Assembly: GCA_015179125.1 (NCBI GenBank)
Contig: WHVA01000050.1
Coordinates: 287,900 to 351,899 of the forward strand
DNA from: Gautieria morchelliformis
Lineage: Eukaryota; Basidiomycota; Agaricomycetes; Gomphales; Gomphaceae
DNA: 64,000 nucleotides
Direction of reading: 5' to 3'
Shown: piece after piece, positions 54,924 through 64,000 of the stretch
Position numbering within the stretch: position 1 is the stretch's first letter
Layout: each line of letters begins with the position of its first letter
Translations under genes and position numbers: made by a program
Notes under the pieces: generated by a model
What the model was told of the DNA's origin: nothing
The model's input: only the letters and a program-made list of their open reading frames with translations
Databases searched by the model: none

Positions 54924-56202
54924 TCTCCGATACCCCTCATAACACATACTCCAAGGTCTATCCCGAGGGGTATGCGTTAGGAGGGAGTCTACTGTAGTAT
55001 TCTGGTTACTTATTACGGCCCAAGAGCACGGCGACGTACCGCGGCCGGGCGTGCCTGCAGCCTGACAAGCCTGCGTGCGGGGATGCGGGGATGATACATA
55101 ATGTCGGTGTGTCTTGGCGCACCACCTGGGCCCTGGCGCACACCTCCGGACTCCTAGCCCGCTGCGAGTCTGTGAGCCAGGCGCTCGCACCCTAGATCGA
55201 GGGACCACGCACGCTGCCATCCCCCTTCTTGCATACCTACACTGGTAACTGCCACAGGCCACCGGGCGCACTACGTAAAACCCCGCTGCGTCGCTCATTA
55301 CGCGACGGCAGTTCCTCGCCCCCCGGTCGCGCGTCGCGCGCAACCCCCGGGGCCCTGCGTGCACATCGCCGGAAGTGTGCCCCGCCACGCTGCAGCGCAT
55401 GCGCATGCCCCGGCATAGCCAGCCCCGGCACCGCCCCCCGCGCCCCGCCCGCCCTGCCACGCCCCGCCACGCCTCGCCACCCCCGCTTCTCCGTTCTAAT
55501 TACTTACGTAACGCCAAGGGGATCTCACATCTGCCTCGCTTCGCGGCGACCCTGATCTGCGTCCGCGGCCCCGTGTGGTGTGGCGTCGCGGCACGGGCTC
55601 GGCACGCGTTAACGTGCTTCGCGTCTTCGGGCACGTGGGTGTGGTCGAGCGTGTGCATGCTGCGAGTGGGTTCTTCGTATTCATTAGAGGTCCTAGCCGA
55701 TCCCTCCTCAGCATCTAAAGGCAGTCCGAGCGATTTCTGGGCCCCTGCCTCGGAAATGGACGTTGCCACCCTCAACGACGATGGTCGGCCTAGTTGACCT
55801 CGATCCCTAAAACTTTTCCATATCCCACAGTGAATCCCGTGCTGGCAAGATTGCTGGGCTTTTGTACTTGTACACCCAAAAAAAAGGAATTGGCCCCGCA
55901 TCTAAGCCATACCCATTGACGCAAACATCAAATCAGGGAAAAACATCGATGAAATCATGGTTGGCTAGGTTTGGGTTAGGTTAACGTTGTGGCTTTACTC
56001 CCATCGGGTGCTCTTACTGTATAGAATGCACGAACGAGGCTTTAGCGTGGGCTCGGGGGACCCCACGGGCGCAGCGAGGGAGGGGAGGGTCGTGAATGGT
56101 CGGTTCTCTTCGTGAAACAAGTAAAAGAAATGTTTACGAAAAAATCCCATAAAGAGAAAAAAAAATCCATATATATAAATTACAGATCATTTTACACTTT
56201 TA

Positions 56203-56230
56203 TGCTCACCACCGTCGATGACGGTGAGCA
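56203..56230. repeat. Hairpin with bulge
   Basis: TGCTCACCACCGTC, GAT loop, GACGGTGAGCA; the right arm pairs with the left apart from a three-base bulge. It is in AT-rich non-coding sequence. Confidence 0.6.
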
Positions 56231-56798
56231 CATATCATATCCCGGAAACTAAAAACAAGGAATTGCGGCTCTACTCAGTAACTTGACTTTGCGCAACACA
56301 TCGCATTTTTCATCGAAAGATGGTGAAAATTTTTATATTGACGAGGATCGACCATGATATGGTTACATTTTCGTAGGTCGGGATATTCATGGGATAACGC
56401 TTGACAGCTTCATGGCCAGCGGCGGGAAGGCGGTCGGGTTACCTGTTTTACTCACCTGCTTTGTACTGGCAACACGTGCGCTGCTCGAAACATACTCCGC
56501 GGCCAGGACTACAAACTCGTATTCATTATAGTAGGCCCTGGCCGATTTTATTCCCTGTTGCTTCCGAAGCATCATACCTTGGCAAATGGCTTACTAGGTA
56601 TGGCTTTCTTCTCGAGGCTATCTCCATGGTCCACGAGGCCGTGGCTCCTTATATAAGTTCGTTAATACGCTGTCTCGTGCATCAAGTGTTCGGCCTCTTT
56701 CCCCCTTCATCGCTGGCACATAGGAATTGTGCTCACAAGCTGTCAAATAATTGAAAGGAGACCGCGACAACAAGATCCGGCACTGACCGTAATACTAT

Positions 56799-57010
56799 TG
56801 TGAGCAACTTCTATAGGCAGTTTAGAACCTGGACGGCGTCAGAAGAAAGTCTGATATTAAGGAGTCCAACTGTAAATACCTGGACGGCGTCAGAAGAAAG
56901 TCTGAAGCGCCGTCTTACACGAGTTGGGTAGCTATACTAGTTGCTTAGTAATATTGTCCAAAAAGAGAAGGTGGTGCCGACTCGGCGACTGGTCAATCGG
57001 ATTCACAACA
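56799..57010 (-). mobile_element. 3' LTR of copia element (about 212 bp)
   Basis: On the minus strand a polypurine tract CGCGGGGGAG precedes TGTTGTGAATCCG, the LTR start. A plausible end is ...TTGCTCACA at 56799, but no second LTR is present to prove it. Inside, a 28-bp direct repeat beginning ACCTGGACGGCGTCAGAAGA occurs twice at a 51-bp spacing (about 56826 and 56878). Confidence 0.55.
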
Positions 57011-58840
57011 CTCCCCCGCGATTGAACCATCATCGAGTCCGAGTTTCAAGCGTAGCTTCTGGTGCTGATAGCGGGGCAGGGATTTGGTTAGGAGATCGGC
57101 GACGTTGTCCTTCGTGGATACAGGTGAGACTTCGATAGTTCCCTTGTTGATACATTCTCGAATATAGTGATATTTGACATCGATGTGTTTCGTTCGTTTG
57201 TGAAACACGGCGTTTGCGGCGATAGCGCGAGCACCTAGTGAGTCTGAATATACGTCGAGTGGGAGTTCTACTTCAAAGTCGAGTTGTTGGAGCAGGGAGA
57301 TGGTCTACTGCGCGTGCTTTGTGCACTCCGTCAACACCATGTACTCTGCTTCCGTCGATGACAGTGCGACGGTCCTCTGTTTTTGCGCGGCCCATGCTAT
57401 GGAGCTTCCTGATAGTATGAACACGTAGCCGGTTGTCAATCGTCGGCCGTCAGTGCCAGCGGCCCAATCCGAGTCGCTGTAGCTGACGAGTTCAGTGGAG
57501 TCGTTCCTTCCGTACGTCAGGGTGTGCGTTTGCATTGTGAACAGGTAACGGAGGACGTGTTGGGCGGCGAGTAAGTGGTCTGCCGTGGGGTTTGCGCCAA
57601 ATTGCGAGAGCCGGTTGACCGCGAAGCATATGTCCGGTCTCGAGCCAAGCATGGTGTACATGAGTGATCCCACTATTTGTTGGTAGCGTGAGGTGACGGC
57701 TGAGTCGGAGAACTTTTCGGTGTTGGGTACAAGCTTTGTGCCCGGCGCGAATGGCGTGTACACCGGTCTACACTCCAGCATATCGTACCTGGTCAGCATG
57801 CGTTCGATATAATGGGATTGATCTATGCTTATCGTTTTTTTTGGGCGATCGCGCGTGATGTGGATTCCTAAGAAGTGGTTTATCTCCCCTAGGTCGGTGA
57901 TCTTGTAGTGCGTCCCAATTTTCGCTTTAAGATCATTGACAGCTGCAAGGACTCCAATTATCGCTATATCATCCACATATACGAGCACGATGGTGGGGTG
58001 GTCTCCCCCGTCGTCACGTTTGATGAAAATGGATACGTCGCTGGCGATGTTTTTTTGGAATCCTAGGTTGTCGAGCATCTCTTGCAGGTGCGCGTGCCAT
58101 TGCCGTCCTGCTTGCTTTAACCCGTAGATCACCTTCGACAGTTTGCACACCTTGTTTTCCTTCCCTGGGACTGCAAAACCTTCTGGTTGGTCCATGTACA
58201 GTTCTTCATCCAGGTTGCCGTTGAGGTAGGCTGATTTTATGTCGATTTGGTGTACATCTAGGTCGAACCTCGCTGCAAGTGCTAGCAGTAGCCTCAGGGA
58301 GTCGAGCCTGGCGACTGGCGCGAAGGTCTCTTCATAATCAATGCCCAAGGTTTGCAGAAAACCTTTGGCGACGAGTCGAGCCCGGTACCTGGCGATTTTT
58401 CCTTGAGTGTCGCGCTTTGTTAGGTACACCCATCTGCATTTCACCGTGTGTCTGTCTTTCGGTAGGTCGGTTAGCTCCCAAGTCCCGTTATCCAGTAAGC
58501 ACTTTATCTCTTCTGTCATGGCTCGATGCCAGAATTCAGCTTCTGCGGAGGACATCGCGGCCTGGTACGATGTTGGGTCTCCCGTGGGTGTCGTGTCCGC
58601 AGCAGCTAGGAATGCCGTAATCGCGTTCATCCATACCGCGGGTACCCAGCGCTGAGCCCTGTCTGGGCTAGCGTTCGTTGGATCGGGGCGCAGGGACCTC
58701 CCAACGATGCGTGCAGATCTTCGCGGAGGTGCTGGTAGGCGTGGTGGAGCCGGTTGTGGGACGTGGCCTGGGACTGGTGGCCCTGGAGGCGGCGGTGGAC
58801 CGTGTGCTGGTGCGTGGTCTTCGAGATCTTCGTCGTTGCT
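56993..58840 (-). pseudogene. Ty1/copia Pol: integrase tail, reverse transcriptase, RNase H
   Basis: The frame is open on the minus strand from the gypsy LTR at 58840: a Pro-rich linker with PPRRSARIVGRSLRP, then RT from AEFWHRAMTEEIKCLLDNGTW through FAPVARLDSLRLLLALAA, DIKSAYLNG and LVYVDDIAIIG with the catalytic DD. RNase H follows (SYSDSDWAAGTDGRRLTTGY, SSTEAEYMVL, RTKHIDVKYHYIRE, NVADLLTKSLP). One in-frame TAG (57307-57305) stands where tryptophan TGG is expected. Most of the integrase and the whole gag are cut off by the gypsy insertion. This is the best preserved copia copy in the window. Confidence 0.93.
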
Positions 58841-59232
58841 TGTCAGGGTTCACGCGTTTCCTTCCACAAATTTCTATTTCCTTCCATCAGTTTCCGTCAC
58901 CTTCCATCAGTTTCCATAACCTTCCGTCACCTTCTGTCACATATCACTTTCCGTCACATGTCACTTTCCATCACTTTCCGTAACCTTCTACAAGTTTCCA
59001 TCTCCCCTATTATGTAAGCCTTGCCAGCGCTATAAGACTGTAGCCCATGTGGTGGTGTTTCCTCAGCTTGATCTCTGAGGATACCCACTACACAGGCAAG
59101 TCCCCATGTATCTATCGTTGGTAGAGTTATAAACTGAGGATACCCACTACACAGTTGGTCATTGTCCTAGTATCGGCTCTTATCTCCTTGAGTATCTTTG
59201 GTTGTGGCTTCGTCATTAGTGTTGCCCTCACA
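58841..59232 (+). mobile_element. 5' LTR of Ty3/gypsy chromovirus (392 bp)
   Basis: It starts TGTCAGGGTTCACG, ends GTTGCCCTCACA, and is almost identical to the solo LTR at 27234-27627. It begins exactly where the copia Pol frame breaks; the left flank is TTGCT. Inside, short TTTCC(A/G)TCA words and a twice-repeated CTGAGGATACCCACTACACA occur. The element continues past the window end, so the 3' LTR is not seen. Confidence 0.92.
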
Positions 59233-59292
59233 GAAGATCAAGCTCATAGGACGACCCCACACACTTTTCTTAACTAGCCTTCATCTCAGCCT

Positions 59293-60407
59293 ATGGCAGA
59301 CCAACTCCCAGACGCATACTGGGACACCCTGGGTGACCATGGGCCATTTCTTTGAGGCCTCCTTTCCAGCCAAGCACAGCAGTTGCAGCAACTTCAACTG
59401 CAGAATCAGGAACTGCACAATCAGATTGCTAACGTTCACGACCACTTAGCCAATGCTGCCACCAACGCTGCTGTTGCTGCTGCTCAAGCCCTTGCGCCCT
59501 CAGTACCTCAGTACCTCACAGTGTCCCTCCATCTACTCGCTCTATCAAAGCAGCAGAACCGGAGAAGTTCAATGGAGACCGTGCAGAGACTGAAGGGTTT
59601 ATCAGGTCTATCAAGTTGTCCATCGCTGGCCAGCCAGCATCCTTCCCAGATGAACGCACAAAGATCCTATACGCTCTTTCCTTCATGACAGGAGGCTCTG
59701 CGGAGATATGGGCACACAACGAGACACAGGCTGTCATTGATGGCACCTCCTCTATATCCACTCTGGAGGGGTTTATTAAACGTGTGGAGGAGGCCTTTGG
59801 TGACCCAGATCGTGCCAGAACGGCTCGCACTAAGCTGCATGACCTTAGGATGGCGTCAGGAATGTCGGCAGATGAATACACGGCTCAATTTGAGATCCTG
59901 GCAGGCAGGACAGGCTTTAATGATGAGGCACTCGAGGATGCCTATGCTCGTGGCCTTCCAGCAGGTATCCTTGACAAGATCCACGCCCAGCCCTTTCTTC
60001 CATCCAACCTCAAAGCCTGGAAGGAAGCAGCCTGTCAGATTGACCGCAATCATCGCCGTCTGTTAGAGGTCAGGAAGGCACAGACACCTCATGTCCCTAA
60101 TCGCCCTCCTCCTGCCCGACCACTCCACACTCCTGCTATGGCTCCTGTTGCCACAGCATCACCCAGTAACGCGACACCTATGGACATTGACTCATCCCGC
60201 CGCCGCACCGAAACACGAACCTGCTACAACTGTAAGAGACCTGGTCACATTTCACCAGACTGTCCTGAACCTCGCAAGCCACGAATCCGTGCAAACCTCA
60301 CAGAGGCAGACATTGCAGCAATTGTCTCTAAATCTGTAGCAGCGGCGATAGAGGAACGCAAAGAGAAGGTGGAAGCCCCTGTCCAAGGGGAAGGAAAGGG
60401 TTTTTAG
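59293..60407 (+). pseudogene. Chromovirus Gag with CCHC knuckle, frameshifted
   Basis: ATG 59293 (MADQLPDAYWDTLGDHGPFL) is followed by a TGA at 59353-59355, then a coiled-coil-like Gln/Asn/Ala stretch. An 8-bp tandem duplication CAGTACCT (59501-59516) shifts the frame. The Gag core follows in the next frame (PASFPDERTKILYALSFMTG, GSAEIWAHNE, FIKRVEEAFGDPDRARTA, MSADEYTAQFEILAGRTGF) and the knuckle CYNCKRPGHISPDC lies at about 60220-60262, stop at 60405-60407. Gag would package element RNA. Two lesions make this copy non-functional. Confidence 0.88.
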
Positions 60408-60418
60408 GCCAGTCAGCG

Positions 60419-60970
60419 GTGAAAGACATGCCCCGCTCGACGAATCGGTTTTCAGTTCTCGAAACATGTACAATAGGGATCACAGGCGATATGATGCATC
60501 CTTCTCCTATCCCTGATCGAACTGAAACCAAACCAGCCATGCCAAAAACCCAACCCATCGCTCCAGTTGCTAATGCAAACCTTCCAGTCCCTCTATATGT
60601 CCGTACTGCTGACCTCCGCCGATGCACCAAAGTACCTCTCAAGGTCCACTCCGTTGACACAGGGCATCCACTTGCAATTGACTCCCTCCTTGACAGTGGT
60701 GCTACAGGGATGTTCATCGATGTGGAGTTTGTGAGGGAACACAGGCTTCGGACCCGTCCCCTACCCCGTGCCATCCCCGTCTACAATATTGATGGTACCC
60801 CAAATGAGGCTGGCTCAATCAAGGAAGAAGTCGACCTCATTTGCACCTTTGGGATCATACAGAACGTGCCACATTCTCTGTCACGAGCCTTGGACGACTT
60901 GCCATCATTCTTGGTCACACATGGCTTGTTGAACACAACCCAGAAGTTGACTGGCGTACAGGAGATGTGA
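60419..60970 (+). pseudogene. Chromovirus protease region
   Basis: A retropepsin-like fold is visible: PLKVHSVDTGHPLAIDSLLD, then DSGATGMFIDVEFV carrying the catalytic Asp, then AIPVYNIDGTPNEAGSI. A frameshift near 60860 moves the rest into the frame reading LGRLAIILGHTWLVEHNPEVDW. The protease would mature Gag-Pol. The active-site triplet DSG is intact here, in contrast to the copy at 30303. Confidence 0.82.
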
Positions 60971-61149
60971 AGATGACACGCTGTCCCAAGTCATGTGGGG
61001 GCAGACCTGTTGTCAGAGGGCCCACAGTCGAAACTGTTCCAGAAGAGAGTGTAAATCAAGAGGAGGTTCCCATACAGCACACCCACTCCCTACTTGAGGA
61101 AGGAGTGAATGAGAGTCCTGAAATGATTGGTGCAGGCCGGACTGTCTCC

Positions 61150-62580
61150 CAACAGCTTGCTGAACGGGCCAGCAAGTCTGCACCAGTCAGATCCTTCGAG
61201 ACCTTGTCCCTAAACCATACCAGGAGTTCAAGGATGTGTTTTCTAAGGAGTCATTTGACCAACTGCCTCCTCGAAAGCCCTGGGACCATGCAATTGAGCT
61301 CACTCCAGGTGCACAACCCTTCAGCACAAAGGTTTACCCAATGTCACCGGTTGAGCAAAGGGAACTGGATAACTTCCTTGAGGAGAACCTGAAGAGCCAT
61401 TGTATCCGTCCCTCCAAGTCACCTATGGCATCTCCAGTCTCTTTGTGAAGAAAAAGGATGGCAGTCTTAGATTTGTGCAAGACTACCGAAAGCTCAATGA
61501 TATGACAATCAAGAATGCCTATCCTTTGCCCCTTGTTCCAAACATCATGAATAAGATTGCTGCTGGAAGGCTAAATACTTCACAAAGCTTGACATTCGCT
61601 GGGGATATAATAATGTACGCATAAAAGAGGGAGATGAGTGGAAGGCAGCCTTTCGGACAAATAGGGGCCTGTATGAACCTCTAGTCATGTTCTTTGGACT
61701 CACGAACAGCCCAGCAACCTTCCAGACAATGATAAATGACATCTTCAAGAGTCTCATCGATGAAGGGTTTGTGGTGGTGTTCACGGACGACATTCTCATC
61801 TTCACAGAGTCGCTTGAAGAACATCGTAGGATTGTACGACGTGTCCTTGAAATCCTCTGGCCAACAACCTGTACCTCAAACCTGAAAAATGCCTATTTGA
61901 GCAACTAGAGGTGGAGTATCTCGACCTCATCCTCTCTCAAGGACAGGTTGCCATGGACCCAGTCAAGGTTGCAGGGGTGCGGGACTGGCCAATACCACGT
62001 AACGTCACTGAAGTCAAATCATTCCTTGGTTTCATCAACTTCTACCGTAGATTTGTGGAAGACTTCTCACACATTGCAAAGCCCCTCAACCAGTTGACAA
62101 AACAGGATGCCCAATGTCTTGGGATCCAAATGGCCCAGAGCAAGCATCCTTTGACAAGCTCAAACTCCTCATCACCTCAACACCGATCCTTGTCCTCCCT
62201 GATCAAGACAAACATTTCCGTCTTGAAACAGATGCCTCAGCCTATGCCACAGGAGCAGTACTGTCCCAGCTATGTGATGATGGCAAATGGCGGCCTGTGG
62301 GGTTTGTCTCCAAAAGCCTCAATGATGCTGAACGCAACTATGCCATCCATGACAAGGAGCTTCTTTCTGTGATTCGGGGATTAGAGGAATGGCACCACAT
62401 TTTAGAGGGAACGAAGCACAAGATTGAGATTCTCAATGACCATCAGAATCTCACCTACTTCCGCACTGCACAAAACCTGAACCGTCGTCAAGCACGCTGG
62501 TCACTCTACCTCTCTCGCTTTGATTTGAGCTGATCCATCGTCCTGGTCGTCATTCAGCCAAGCCTGATGCACTCTCACGA
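61150..62580 (+). pseudogene. Chromovirus reverse transcriptase and RNase H, multiply frameshifted
   Basis: In-order blocks of Ty3-type RT are spread over several frames: [78 protein letters not shown], then [14 protein letters not shown] where the catalytic DD pair is intact although YxDD reads FTDD. The connection and RNase H follow (FLGFINFYRRFVEDFSHIAK, FRLETDASAYATGAVLSQ, YAIHDKELLSVIRGLEEW). Shifts fall near 61200, 61440, 61570, 61860, 62110 and 62535, mostly single bases. No protein could be made from this copy as read. Confidence 0.88.
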
Positions 62581-63971
62581 CGCGTGGATCATAAGCGGGG
62601 GAGGAAGACAACCAAAATCAAGTCTTACTTACCCCTGACTTGTTCCACATCAAGGCGAATCCCCAGAGGCTGGTGCGCAGTTAGTCCCAGGTGAAGGTGA
62701 TGCTTTCCTCAATCGAGTAAGGAACTGTGTAGACCGGGATGAAAAGGTTGTCAAGGCTCTCAAAGAACTGGGCTCCTCTGGCAATTTACGAGGAGAAGAG
62801 TGGTCTGAACAGGATGGGCTTGTCCTCTATCACAACAAAGTGTACGTGCAGCTTGATGCAAAACTACGACATGACATAGTGAAAGCGCACCATGAATACC
62901 TCTCACCGGTCACCCTGGTCGTTGGAGAACACTGAACTAGTTGCTCGGAGTTACTGGTGGCCTGGGATGGGACGTTACATTGCAAAATACGTGAAGGCCT
63001 GTGACCTGTGCAACCGGACAAAAACCTTCCCTGCTTCTCCCATTGGCAACTTCTACCAAACCGTATCCCAGACCGTAGATGGCAGGTTATGTCTGTTGAC
63101 TTGATTGTAGAACTGCCTACCAGTCATGGCTATGATGCTCTCCTTGTTGTGTCGATCGCCTCTCAAAGCGTGCACATGTCATTCCCACCACTTCAGATGT
63201 AACTTCGGTGGGAGTTGCCCGACTCTTCCGTGATCATGTTTGGAAACTTCATGGGCTCCCTGAAGAAATCATCAGTGATCGAGGCACACAGTTCATCTCC
63301 CAGTTCATGCGTGAACTGAACAAACTTCTTGGTGTCAAAGTCGCTGCCTCTACTGCTTATCACCCCCAAACTGATGGACAGACTGAAAGGGTTAATCAGG
63401 AGATTGAGCAATACCTTCGACTATTCATCAACCAGCGTCAGGATGATTGGTTTGAATGGATATCCTTGGCCGAGTTTGCCTATAACAACCGAATCCATGC
63501 CTCAACCCAGACTACACCCTTCATGTTGGACAGTGGCCAACATCCAAGGCTGGGACTGGAACCAGTCCGGGAAACTCGACTCGAGGCCCTGGATGAGTTC
63601 ACAACGCGGATGGAAGGGCCACAAGAGAAGCTCGTTCAGCCCTGTCCAAGGCAGCAGAGGACATGGCACGCTTCTATGACGTGCACCATAAAGCAGCCCC
63701 AGTTTATAAGCTTGGTGACAAGGTCTGGCTCAATGCACAAAACATCACAACCACTCGCCCAATGAAGAAGCTAGACCACAAGTGGCTAGGCCCTACAGTT
63801 AATAAGGTGGTCTCACGAAATGCCTATGGTCTAAATCTTCCTGCATCCTTTGGTCGCACACATCCAGTGTTCTCTGTCGTCCTGCTTCGGCCATATGAAG
63901 ATGACCCAATTCTTGAACGTCATGCCCCTCCACCACCCCCCTGTCATACGGGATGGAGCCGAAGAATATGA
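62581..63971 (+). pseudogene. Chromovirus integrase with start of chromodomain
   Basis: An HHCC-type zinc finger is visible (HHEYLSPVT before a shift, then ARSYWWPGMGRYIAKYVKAC, CDLCNRTK). The catalytic core follows: SVDLIVELPTSHGYDALLVV, VWKLHGLPEEIISDRGTQF, ASTAYHPQTDGQTERVNQEI with the D,D-35-E residues, and FAYNNRIHASTQTTPFML. A C-terminal GPY/F-like segment reads KLDHKWLGPTVNKV. At the very end, EEYEVE and, one frame over, ILDSR are the first residues of a chromodomain, which marks a chromovirus. Shifts near 62935, 63060, 63160, 63615 and 63950 break the frame. The element runs off the window. Confidence 0.85.
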
Positions 63972-64000
63972 AGTTGAAAGATTCTAGACAGCAGATGTCC

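Larger units (their letters stand above)
54026..54997 (+). mobile_element. Pogo/Fot1-like (Tc1-mariner) deletion derivative, 972 bp
   Basis: Perfect 22-bp terminal inverted repeats start CTACAGTAGACTCCC, with weaker similarity continuing to about 40 bp, flanked by TA target duplications (54024-54025 and 54998-54999). The homologous repeat at 48353 shows an uninterrupted sequence at the same point. Inside is only the C-terminal part of a transposase, so the element is non-autonomous. Confidence 0.92.
53985..56760. repeat. GC-rich non-coding repeat, member C, with insertions
   Basis: It is homologous to member B but interrupted by a pogo-like element at 54026-54997 and by about 800 bases of unrelated AT-rich sequence (about 55700-56500). 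Matching blocks are 53985-54025 with 48316-48352, 54998-55690 with 48353-49100, and 56537-56710 with 49113-49270. The AT-rich insert carries a hairpin at 56203-56230 and no recognised gene. Confidence 0.7.

Overview
The window looks like a transposon-dense stretch of a filamentous basidiomycete genome, probably an Agaricomycete. The evidence is short GT-AG introns of about 52-60 nt, Tnp2- and Plavaka-type DNA transposases, a Helitron, Ty1/copia and Ty3/gypsy chromovirus retroelements, a Zn2Cys6 regulator and a fungal UDP-glycosyltransferase remnant. Assignment below phylum is inference; no rRNA or marker gene is present. I saw no tRNA, rRNA or CRISPR.

Layout: 1-4281 is a decayed LINE split by a 1.69-kb solo LTR (2042-3731); a related solo LTR follows (4403-5871). 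5872-7628 holds nothing recognisable. 8230-12510 (minus) is a Tnp2 transposase whose intron carries an internally deleted LINE copy (9124-9982). 13317-14520 is a copia 3' end, abutting the first of three partial or complete copies of one Zn2Cys6 regulator (14525-15975). Then come a UDP-glycosyltransferase 3' fragment (15989-16716), an unrecognised fragment (17011-17412), a Helitron (about 17690-21930, minus), a dead 2-oxoglutarate dioxygenase (22440-23270), an apparently intact three-exon gene of unknown function (24419-25369, minus) and a Plavaka remnant (26828-28247) broken by a solo LTR and a copia insertion.

From 30303 there is a second, dead gypsy fragment, a 646-bp foldback element (32464-33109), an 18-bp minisatellite about 950 bp long that is open in all six frames, a tyrosine-recombinase scrap and the clearest intact host-type gene, an aminoglycoside-phosphotransferase-fold kinase (34954-36225). 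37169-46905 holds regulator copies 2 and 3 head to tail; only copy 3 retains the zinc cluster. 47200-56760 is a GC-rich field of diverged non-coding repeats, one of which contains a 972-bp pogo-like element with perfect terminal repeats and an identifiable empty site. A copia element (56799-58840, minus) is cut by a chromovirus (58841 to beyond the window end).

Most of the window is therefore nested mobile DNA. The candidates for living genes are the phosphotransferase, the 283-residue unknown gene and possibly regulator copy 3. No coherent pathway or operon is visible. The most unusual signals are an array of 17 TGACTCA bZIP sites in one solo LTR, the all-frame-open minisatellite, the regulator segmental duplication and several insertions whose pre-insertion state can be read directly.
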